NCBI GenBank assembly: GCA_031275915.1
Contig: JAISOC010000076.1
Location: 1 to 5,205 of the forward strand
DNA: 5,205 nt
Direction: 5' to 3'
Source: Holosporales bacterium
Lineage (GTDB): Bacteria; Pseudomonadota; Alphaproteobacteria; RUG11792
The notes under the pieces are model-generated. The model saw only the letters and a list, made by a program, of their open reading frames with translations. It did no database searches and was not told the origin of the DNA. The position numbers were made by a program, and so were the translations under genes. Positions 1-5,031 of the stretch are shown piece by piece. How positions within the stretch are numbered: position 1 is the first letter of the stretch; the number at the start of each line of letters is the position of its first letter.

Positions 1-2
1 AT

Positions 3-116
3 GCCCAAGCTATGAAGGTACCGAAAATAATTTCTGGGAAACAACTTGGAAACACAATCCTTGGGCTTTCTGGGTGTGGTACAAATATTACAAAGCAGCA
101 ATCCGTGAGATATTAA
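3..116 (+). CDS. possible C-terminal end of a gene entering from the left edge (doubtful)
   Basis: This plus-strand frame is open from the left edge to a TAA at 114-116 (37 codons visible). The peptide has ordinary composition and ends in GCGTNITKQQSVRY. It would converge on the lipoprotein gene with a 37-bp gap, a plausible arrangement. I recognise no domain. A second plus frame (2-328) is also open over the same bases, and 37 codons without a stop can occur by chance, so this is a weak call. A small imperfect hairpin (CC-AGCC/GGCT-T-GG, about 135-152) follows the stop but lacks a clean T run. Confidence 0.18.
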   Translation, partial: AQAMKVPKIISGKQLGNTILGLSGCGTNITKQQSVRY

Positions 117-153
117 ACAGTATGGTGGCCTACACCAGCCTCATGGGCTTGGT

Positions 154-438
154 TTATGGTCTTCTATTTAATTTTTCCGTGGGGCTCATTTTGTCGTTAA
201 CTGGCATTGGATCAAACCTGCACATGTCATTTGAAACAGTAGTGGATTCAGTGGAATCTTCTTTCCACAATTCTGCGCACGGGCAAAATCCAGTTCTTTT
301 GGGTTTTTGGTCTTTCGTTTCAAGATAGGCTGGTTTCCCTATATAGGCCGCTCCAATTCCATGCTCGCACGGACACTCATATATCTGGCAAGCGCTTAAA
401 AAAGCACAAAGCACGCAACTACAAATTAAATTTTTCAT
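154..438 (-). CDS. small cysteine-rich lipoprotein, function unknown
   Basis: The 94-aa product starts with a lipoprotein signal peptide: MKN, a hydrophobic stretch, then the lipobox LSAC at residues 14-17, with Cys17 the predicted lipidated residue. It should therefore be exported by Sec and anchored to a membrane on the periplasmic side. The mature part is short (about 78 aa), polar and Cys-rich, with two CPC motifs at residues 22-24 and 52-54 and another Cys at 73, which suggests disulfides or metal binding. No known family is recognised. Translation probably starts at the ATG at 438-436, with an AAAGGA ribosome binding site 9 bases upstream inside the last codons of the preceding TPR gene, so the two are likely cotranscribed and coupled. 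In many alphaproteobacteria BamB follows the YfgM-like gene; this protein sits in that position but shows no BamB propeller sequence. Base composition (about 43% GC) is higher than in the slt gene. Confidence 0.7.
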   Translation of the reverse strand: MKNLICSCVLCAFLSACQIYECPCEHGIGAAYIGKPAYLETKDQKPKRTGFCPCAELWKEDSTESTTVSNDMCRFDPMPVNDKMSPTEKLNRRP

Positions 439-443
439 ACCCC

Positions 444-1190
444 TTATTCCTTTAACGATTGAATGATTATACGAGACCTCTCAAGCATTCCATTTGGAAT
501 ATCGCTTGTTTTCACCAATTTTTCAAGAGTGGCCCTGGCAAGATCGTTTTTCCCTATTTTTAGATAACAAAAGGCCAAAGATTCCTGCGCCATGAGAGAC
601 CATTTTCCCTTTACGAACTTTTCTCCAGATAAAATCTTTATCATATTATCCATATTAGAGAGTAACTGTTTTGGATCCATCAGATCTATTGATGCATTTA
701 CATACAAAATGTATGCCAAATCCTTAAACAAATCATCTGCTTTCTTGTTTTCAAATATGGACTTATAAACACTTAAAGCCTCCTTGTTTTTGGAATTAAG
801 CAAAGAGGCAGCATATTCAAATTTTGCAAGAAGAGCGTAATTTGCTTTATTAACATTAGTTAACTCTTTAATTTGATCAATAACTTTTTCTGTTTCACCA
901 GACATCACCATGCCCTGCACATTGGAAAATTTGACGGAAATAGCCTCTCTTTCTTCGAGATCTTTTTTCTGCCACATATTATACACTCCTGTGACAATCA
1001 ACGATCCAACAACCGCAATTGTTATTATCTTTCCATATTTATCCCAAAGATTTTTCCAATTTTCCTGTCGGATCTCTTCTTGTATACTTTCCACAAATAT
1101 GTCAGAAGCCCTGTCATTGCTGTTACAACAGCCAACGTTTAACTTTACAACTTTTGGAGAGCGTCCTTCTTTTTTTTGATCGTCATCCAT
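444..1190 (-). CDS. membrane-anchored TPR-like protein, YfgM family
   Basis: The 248-aa protein has a cytoplasmic N-terminus, one transmembrane helix at about residues 55-71 and a helical periplasmic domain of about 175 residues. The stretch from SDIF (29-32) through RQENWKNLWDKYG (41-53) matches the alphaproteobacterial YfgM/TPR_21-like family, which opens with 'DIF.EVdEE.R.e....LW.rYG'. YfgM-type proteins associate with the Sec translocon and periplasmic chaperones and are thought to help exported proteins fold; that is family knowledge. Helix pairs with TPR-like spacing are visible near residues 116-149 (ALLAKFEYAASLL, EALSVYKSIF) and 199-226 (LMAQESLAFCYLKIG, ARATLEKLV). The first 28 residues, including a CC pair at 21-22, lie before the usual family start, so the true start is uncertain. 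The ATG at 1190 has no clear Shine-Dalgarno, and no better in-frame ATG lies just before SDIF. It is the first gene of a unit with the lipoprotein. Confidence 0.8.
   Translation of the reverse strand: MDDDQKKEGRSPKVVKLNVGCCNSNDRASDIFVESIQEEIRQENWKNLWDKYGKIITIAVVGSLIVTGVYNMWQKKDLEEREAISVKFSNVQGMVMSGETEKVIDQIKELTNVNKANYALLAKFEYAASLLNSKNKEALSVYKSIFENKKADDLFKDLAYILYVNASIDLMDPKQLLSNMDNMIKILSGEKFVKGKWSLMAQESLAFCYLKIGKNDLARATLEKLVKTSDIPNGMLERSRIIIQSLKE
448..453 (-). promoter_or_regulatory. ribosome binding site of the lipoprotein gene inside the TPR gene
   Basis: AAAGGA on the minus strand, 9 bases before the ATG at 438. It is formed by the last codons of the upstream TPR gene (TTA AAG GAA TAA), which supports translational coupling and the chosen lipoprotein start. 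A nearer AAGGGG (445-440) is only one base from the ATG and is too close to be used. Confidence 0.6.
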
Positions 1191-1192
1191 CC

Positions 1193-1225
1193 AATTATAA
1201 TTCGCGTGGGACCAGCACTATTATC
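1193..1225 (-). promoter_or_regulatory. candidate promoter elements for the TPR-lipoprotein unit
   Basis: Two minus-strand -10 candidates lie before the TPR gene. GATAAT (1225-1220, 5 of 6 consensus bases) would give a leader of about 23 nt, but no convincing -35 is found 16-18 bp upstream. A perfect TATAAT (1199-1194) sits in the palindrome AATTATAATT (1193-1202), but transcription from it would begin at or inside the annotated ATG. Neither is strong as a complete promoter. Confidence 0.3.
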
Positions 1226-1255
1226 AATTTTACAACAGACTGAACTTTTTTTCAT

Positions 1256-1282
1256 ATGACTTTTATCATTTGAATATATAAA
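1256..1282 (+). promoter_or_regulatory. weak candidate promoter of slt
   Basis: TATAAA (1277-1282) is a fair -10, with ATGACT (1256-1261, 4 of 6) as a -35 at a short 15-bp spacing. The alternative TTGAAT (1270-1275) has no good -10 at the proper distance. The AT-rich intergenic region must hold the slt promoter because the upstream gene is divergent, but I cannot fix its position. Confidence 0.25.
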
Positions 1283-1293
1283 TTTTTAGAAAT

Positions 1294-1308
1294 AACCTGA
1301 AATAGGTT
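1294..1308 (+). repeat. short inverted repeat in the slt leader
   Basis: AACCT (1294-1298) and AGGTT (1304-1308) are perfect inverted 5-bp arms around the spacer GAAAT, 28 bp before the slt start. It could be an operator half-site pair or a small mRNA hairpin ahead of the ribosome binding site. Short arms like these can arise by chance. Confidence 0.35.
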
Positions 1309-1322
1309 GATTATACGACCAA

Positions 1323-1331
1323 AAGGAAAGG
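1323..1331 (+). promoter_or_regulatory. ribosome binding site deciding the TTG start of slt
   Basis: AAGGAAAGG, with its AAGGA core 8 bases before the TTG at 1336. It supports TTG over the in-frame ATG at 1360, which would cut into the signal peptide. Confidence 0.7.
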
Positions 1332-1335
1332 TATA

Positions 1336-3246
1336 TTGCGTTCTCTTCATAAATTGCTGATGTTTTTTCTGTTGGCATTTAACAGTCAGGTTTATGTTGT
1401 TTATTCCAAAAATGTGTTACCTGAAGACTCAGCACTAATCAAAAAATACGAGCAATGGAAAGAGGTTATAGCGAATCAGAAAAATTATCGTAAGGTCTTC
1501 TCTTTTTTTTACAAAAACCCTGATTGGCCTATGTTTTCGCAAATTGTAAAACTAGCTGAACAAAATATCGATTTAAAAAATTTAGATGAGGAGATAATTT
1601 TAAAATGGTTCAAGAGATACTCACCAACAACCTCAAATGGTCTATTGGCATATTCATCATGCCTATTAAAAGCAGACCCAGATCTTGGGAAAAAATACAT
1701 TGATCAAATTTGGAAATATCAAAATTTGTCTCCTGAGTGTCTTCAAATTTTTAGGAAAAAGTTTGCTAGATACATAAGCCCCATAAGTGATGCTAAAAGG
1801 GCTAAAATGCTTCTTTCTAAAAAGGATTATAAGCAACTTAAGGCTATGATAAATATTATTCCAACATACATTGCAGAATATATAATAAATAAAATAACTC
1901 CCAAAAATATCCCAGATATTCACAATGCGGATGATAGGTATAGAGTAGCTAAAGTCTACATTAAACTGAAAGAATATAAAAAAGCAGCAGCAGTGCTTAT
2001 GGCTGATAATTCACGCGAAGAAATTGCTCCTGTTAATTTTTTCAATATAAGGCGAGAGGTAGCATGCAATATGGCTCGGGGCGGATATCCTCTTTTGGCA
2101 TATAGTGTTATGAGCATGCATAAACTCAATAGATTTCATCCTCACCAGAAAAAAAATTATGTTAAGGCAGAATGGCTTTCTGGTTTTTTTGCTTTTAGAT
2201 TTTTAAATGATAAAAAAAATGGATTAACGCATTTTAAAAATGCGTATAGCTCATCAGATGATGTGCTTCACAAAAGTAAAAATGCTTTTTGGATTGCAGA
2301 AACATATTCGAGTATGAATAACGCAATTTCTGCATTTGAGTGGTACAAAAAAACTTATGAATATTTTAATACCTTCTATGGAATACTTTCAATTGACAGA
2401 TTAAAGGGTATATCTGCAGGGAGATTTCTTATGGTTAATTACGGAAACAAGCAGATTATCATAGAAAAAAGCATTAAAAATAACTTCGATAATAGAGAAT
2501 TGGTTAAGGTTCTTCGGGTTATTAATAAATACAATGTAAAAACAAGCATTAAGCTTTTATCTGCAATTTACAAAAAATTAGTTGATGATATAGATGATCC
2601 AAAAGAAGAAACTCTTCTTATGAATTTAACTTCAACAAAAGAAGAATCCGATCTTTTAATTAAATACGAAGAAACGAAGCAAAAATATTTACGAAATACG
2701 AAATCGTTTAAAATATTAAACGAAAATGCCATTAAATACGTTGAACACATAAACCCAAATAAGTGCTTTATAAGTTTGGTGCATTCTGTGATTAAGAGGG
2801 AAAGTATGTTTAATCCGACAGCTAGGAGTTATGCTGGAGCAATTGGACTTATGCAAATTATGCCATCAACTGCCAGTTTTATTATGAAATCCATGAATTT
2901 TTATGTGGGAGAGAAAAAAACGCCTCTATATGATGTTCAAAAAAATTTAACAATAGGAGCTTATTTGCTGAACTATTTATTGGAAAAATATAATAACAAC
3001 CTTGTGTATGCGCTATACGCTTACAACGCCGGAGAAGGAAATTTGAAAAAATTTTTAAAAAGCATAATGAATTTAAAGGAAATTAGTTTACTTGATCTGA
3101 TAGAACTCATACCAATTAAAGAAACAAGATTGTATATAAAAAATGTCCTGGCCAACATGTTTGCGTATGTGATGGTGTTTGGAGTTGAACCATGTTATGG
3201 CCGAGTATTGCAGCCAATTTTAATTAAATCCTTCCCAATTAATTGA
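1336..3246 (+). CDS. slt: soluble lytic murein transglycosylase (Slt70-like)
   Basis: The 636-aa periplasmic enzyme cleaves the MurNAc-GlcNAc bond of peptidoglycan, forming 1,6-anhydro-MurNAc ends. A signal peptide covers residues 1-24 or so (RSLHKLLMFFLLAF..., possible cleavage after VYS). Residues of about 30-470 are a long alpha-helical region with repeated helix pairs, as in the ring-shaped U and L domains of Slt70. The C-terminal catalytic domain (about 475-620) has all expected motifs: catalytic Glu489 in KRES, GLMQIMPSTA from 504, AYNAGEG at 562-568 and ETRLYIKNV at 596-604. Length matches E. coli Slt70 (about 645 aa), so the gene looks intact. Translation starts at TTG with a good ribosome binding site. 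It is monocistronic, diverges from the TPR gene and ends 3 bp from the stop of the convergent thioredoxin gene. Its coding sequence is strongly AT-rich. The family is certain; the assignment to Slt70 rather than another long family-1 transglycosylase rests on length and domain order. Confidence 0.93.
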   Translation: MRSLHKLLMFFLLAFNSQVYVVYSKNVLPEDSALIKKYEQWKEVIANQKNYRKVFSFFYKNPDWPMFSQIVKLAEQNIDLKNLDEEIILKWFKRYSPTTSNGLLAYSSCLLKADPDLGKKYIDQIWKYQNLSPECLQIFRKKFARYISPISDAKRAKMLLSKKDYKQLKAMINIIPTYIAEYIINKITPKNIPDIHNADDRYRVAKVYIKLKEYKKAAAVLMADNSREEIAPVNFFNIRREVACNMARGGYPLLAYSVMSMHKLNRFHPHQKKNYVKAEWLSGFFAFRFLNDKKNGLTHFKNAYSSSDDVLHKSKNAFWIAETYSSMNNAISAFEWYKKTYEYFNTFYGILSIDRLKGISAGRFLMVNYGNKQIIIEKSIKNNFDNRELVKVLRVINKYNVKTSIKLLSAIYKKLVDDIDDPKEETLLMNLTSTKEESDLLIKYEETKQKYLRNTKSFKILNENAIKYVEHINPNKCFISLVHSVIKRESMFNPTARSYAGAIGLMQIMPSTASFIMKSMNFYVGEKKTPLYDVQKNLTIGAYLLNYLLEKYNNNLVYALYAYNAGEGNLKKFLKSIMNLKEISLLDLIELIPIKETRLYIKNVLANMFAYVMVFGVEPCYGRVLQPILIKSFPIN

Positions 3247-3249
3247 AAA

Positions 3250-3576
3250 TTAACATACATCTACCCCATACTCCTTAAGCCACTTTATCAAGGCTGAGTT
3301 AGACATAAATCCCCCTTTGCTATCAACTATCTCTCCATCTTTAAATAAAATCATTGTTGGAATGCTTTGTATATCAAACCTGGAAGCTAATTCTTCGGCT
3401 TCTTCGACGTTTATTTTAATAATACTGATTTTGTCAGATATTTCTTCTAAAATAGATGATAGAATCCTGCAGGGTCCGCACCAGAGAGCCCAAAAATCAA
3501 CTAAGTGAATCCCAGTTTGGATTCTATCTTCGAAATCGTTTACATGCACAACATCTGTGATCATTGCCGATGTCAT
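3250..3576 (-). CDS. trxA: thioredoxin
   Basis: The 108-aa cytoplasmic protein reduces disulfides in target proteins and is normally recycled by NADPH-thioredoxin reductase. The whole fold is visible: VDFWALWCGPC (residues 26-36) with the active-site cysteines 33 and 36, the buried Asp27, the cis-proline Pro73 in SIPT, and FKDGE (78-82) leading to the conserved Gly region (SKGGF). Length fits classical thioredoxin (about 105-110 aa). The start at the ATG at 3576 overlaps the stop of the upstream gene as ATGA, implying translational coupling. A TTG at 3597 would add seven residues inside the upstream gene, and an ATG at 3564 would give 104 aa; both are possible but less supported. It is the last gene of the prmA operon. 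A terminal Cys (residue 108, sequence VDVC) is unusual. It could be a second thioredoxin paralogue, because genome context is not visible. Confidence 0.92.
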   Translation of the reverse strand: MTSAMITDVVHVNDFEDRIQTGIHLVDFWALWCGPCRILSSILEEISDKISIIKINVEEAEELASRFDIQSIPTMILFKDGEIVDSKGGFMSNSALIKWLKEYGVDVC

Positions 3577-3932
3577 CTCAAAAAGACAGCGAAACAAATG
3601 AAGTTTACTACAATGTATATTCCAGAAGAAATGTAAATCAATCGCATGTGATTATGTACATTTTTCCAATTGATAGAAATTAAGTATGCAATAACGGAAT
3701 ACAGAGTGGCACATGTTCCAGGATGATAATTTACCATAAAATCATCCATGATACCCAAAGCAACTATCACCACGGCTGGTATTCTATGTTTAAAAATCAT
3801 AAATGTGGCAAGAGGTAGAGCAGTTGCTGGAATAACGAGATAACATCCCATTTGCAAAAGACAGTAATTAACAACAGATGTTAAACAACAAATAAAAACT
3901 TTTAAGGTGTTTTGTATAACACTGTTAACCAT
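3573..3932 (-). CDS. short MreD-like integral membrane protein
   Basis: The 119-aa product is very hydrophobic, with about four to five membrane segments (near 8-28, 30-47, 51-66, 72-88 and 98-117). The segment ALGIMDDFMVNYHPGTCATLY (from residue 58) resembles the MreD core 'G...D......PLG...L', where an acidic residue follows a membrane helix and a Pro-Gly begins the next. MreD is an inner-membrane partner of MreC and RodA/PBP2 in the cell-elongation machinery; that role is inferred from resemblance only. MreD is usually about 150-180 aa, so this copy is short, and no mreB, mreC, pbp2 or rodA is in the window. Its ATG (3932) lies 31 bp inside the prmA 3' end, preceded by AGGT 8 bases upstream, and its TGA overlaps the thioredoxin ATG. 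The alternative is an unrelated small membrane protein of similar topology. Confidence 0.6.
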   Translation of the reverse strand: MVNSVIQNTLKVFICCLTSVVNYCLLQMGCYLVIPATALPLATFMIFKHRIPAVVIVALGIMDDFMVNYHPGTCATLYSVIAYLISINWKNVHNHMRLIYISSGIYIVVNFICFAVFLR

Positions 3933-4795
3933 TCATCTATACCTATAGAATGAACTCTCCTAAATCCTATTTTCAGGTAATGAGAGTCAATTTCTTCATA
4001 TTGCTTCTTAATAAATCCAGATATGACAATCATACCCGCCCTCTTCAAAATTTTAAAAAATTCTTTAGAAAAACCTTCAAGTTGTCTTTTGAATATATTA
4101 CACAACACCAGATCTACGCACCTTACACCTGGTAAGCAGGACAAATCAGATCCATGCAAAACATTACCATTAATTCCATTATCTATGAAATTGTTTTTTG
4201 TAATTTGAACGGCGTCTTCATCTATATCAACAGCCGTTATATCCTTTATACAATCCCAAATTTTCGAGGCACTTATCGATAATATTCCAGTACCACATCC
4301 CATATCTAGTATGCTTTTGGGCCGAAATCCGTATCTAGCAAGATAAAACAGCATTAATATGCATCCCTTTGTTGTTTGGTGGTCTCCATTTCCAAAAGCC
4401 AGAGAAGAACTGATTTTAATGGGAGTAAAACAGTTTGGATTATAGAAAAGCAAATTTTCTATTGTAGTTGGGGTTTGATTTTTGATGTATAGATCTACCC
4501 AGTCACAGTCATTAAGTTCCTCAACTTTTATATCAAATATGTTTTCTTTAAATTCAATCTGCAGCTTCTTTTTAATAATCTCAGATTCTTTTTTGGATTT
4601 TGTGAAAATATCAACATTAAATATCTCGGAAAATGGTATTCCTTCCATGTCGTGTATCTTTGAAATTTCACGCTCTTGGCTTTCAAACACGCAAAAATTT
4701 TGAATATTTTCATTTTCGCAAAACTCTTCTATTTTTGAAATTGAAGAAAAAGTAGTTTTGAAGATTATTTTGTGCACTTTCACCTCAAAAACCAT
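3902..4795 (-). CDS. prmA: ribosomal protein L11 methyltransferase
   Basis: The 297-aa cytoplasmic AdoMet-dependent enzyme methylates amino groups of ribosomal protein L11 (Lys side chains and N-terminus in E. coli). The N-terminal 110 residues are a divergent L11-recognition domain. The C-terminal Rossmann methyltransferase domain shows the PrmA-specific loop LAFGNGDHQTT (132-142), motif I DMGCGTGILSISASK (164-178), motif II VDIDEDA (189-195) and the LVLCNIF motif (229-235, where PrmA usually has 'V.ANIL'). Length equals the E. coli enzyme (293 aa). The loop deviates from the usual AFGTGxHxTT in having Asn and Asp (GNGDH). The ATG at 4795 is preferred; a TTG directly before it (4798) would add one residue. 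No Shine-Dalgarno precedes either, and the promoter predicts a leader of only about 5 nt. It is the first gene of an overlapping operon with the MreD-like gene and thioredoxin. Confidence 0.92.
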   Translation of the reverse strand: MVFEVKVHKIIFKTTFSSISKIEEFCENENIQNFCVFESQEREISKIHDMEGIPFSEIFNVDIFTKSKKESEIIKKKLQIEFKENIFDIKVEELNDCDWVDLYIKNQTPTTIENLLFYNPNCFTPIKISSSLAFGNGDHQTTKGCILMLFYLARYGFRPKSILDMGCGTGILSISASKIWDCIKDITAVDIDEDAVQITKNNFIDNGINGNVLHGSDLSCLPGVRCVDLVLCNIFKRQLEGFSKEFFKILKRAGMIVISGFIKKQYEEIDSHYLKIGFRRVHSIGIDEWLTVLYKTP

Positions 4796-4806
4796 CAATC
4801 TAGCGT

Positions 4807-4835
4807 ATTGTATTACCGGCGATATTAAGTTTCAA
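4807..4835 (-). promoter_or_regulatory. promoter of the prmA operon
   Basis: On the minus strand, TTGAAA (4835-4830, 5 of 6) and TACAAT (4812-4807, 5 of 6) are separated by exactly 17 bp, a sigma-70-type promoter. Transcription would begin near 4800, about 5 nt before the prmA ATG. Confidence 0.6.
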
Positions 4836-4885
4836 ACAGAGTAGCATTAGCGAGTAAAAACTTCTTCTATTACAAAATAAAATCC

Positions 4886-4915
4886 TTAACATACCTCCAG
4901 GAAGGGTGTAATAAT
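4886..4915 (+). promoter_or_regulatory. promoter facing right, upstream of the micro-ORF
   Basis: TTAACA (4886-4891, 5 of 6) and AATAAT (4910-4915, 5 of 6) are 18 bp apart. Transcription would begin near 4922, giving a leader of about 40 nt to the ATG at 4962. The leader contains the purine tract AAAGGAAAGG (4924-4933), identical to the slt ribosome-binding tract at 1322-1331 but with no start codon following it. Confidence 0.5.
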
Positions 4916-4951
4916 ATATACATAAAGGAAAGGGTTATCTGTTTTAAAAGG

Positions 4952-4959
4952 GGAGGAAG
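4952..4959 (+). promoter_or_regulatory. very strong ribosome binding site
   Basis: GGAGGAAG contains the full GGAGG core, 5 bases before the ATG at 4962. It is the strongest Shine-Dalgarno in the window and the main reason to take the very short following ORF seriously. Confidence 0.7.
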
Positions 4960-4961
4960 TA

Positions 4962-5021
4962 ATGAAGAAGTTACTATTAAGTATTGCCATAATAACGGGG
5001 GGGGGCTTACTTCTCTACTAA
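4962..5021 (+). CDS. 19-codon hydrophobic micro-ORF with a G9 tract (small peptide or frameshifted gene start)
   Basis: As written, the ORF encodes MKKLLLSIAIITGGGLLLY and stops at TAA 5019-5021. The product would be a Lys-led membrane-spanning peptide, or equally the signal peptide of a longer exported protein cut short. It has both a good promoter and a very strong ribosome binding site, which random ORFs rarely have. Nine consecutive G (4997-5005) lie in codons 12-15; one G fewer extends the frame to 27 codons (stop at 5044-5046) and one G more to about 24. The sequence could thus be a small membrane peptide, a phase-variable gene, a pseudogene, or an assembly error in a homopolymer. I recognise no family. 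Confidence 0.4.
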   Translation: MKKLLLSIAIITGGGLLLY

Positions 5022-5031
5022 CCTGGGGCCA

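Noticed and set aside
135..152. Imperfect hairpin CC-AGCC/GGCT-T-GG as a terminator
   Set aside because: The stem is short with a bulge and the following bases are only moderately T-rich (ttta tggt cttc), so neither strand shows a convincing intrinsic terminator.
873..1243. Three overlapping plus-strand open frames opposite the TPR gene
   Set aside because: They are antisense to a gene with clear family signature and membrane anchor, have Ser/Phe/Ile-rich shadow composition and no ribosome binding sites.
3574..3597. TTG start of thioredoxin at 3597
   Set aside because: It adds seven residues not typical of thioredoxin and has no ribosome binding site; the ATGA overlap start at 3576 gives the normal length.
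4528..4713. Second minus-strand frame inside prmA
   Set aside because: It lies entirely within the intact prmA frame, has no ribosome binding site and no recognisable features.
4924..4933. AAAGGAAAGG repeat shared with the slt ribosome-binding tract as a functional second ribosome binding site
   Set aside because: No ATG, GTG or TTG lies at a suitable distance after it, so it is probably just part of the purine-rich leader.
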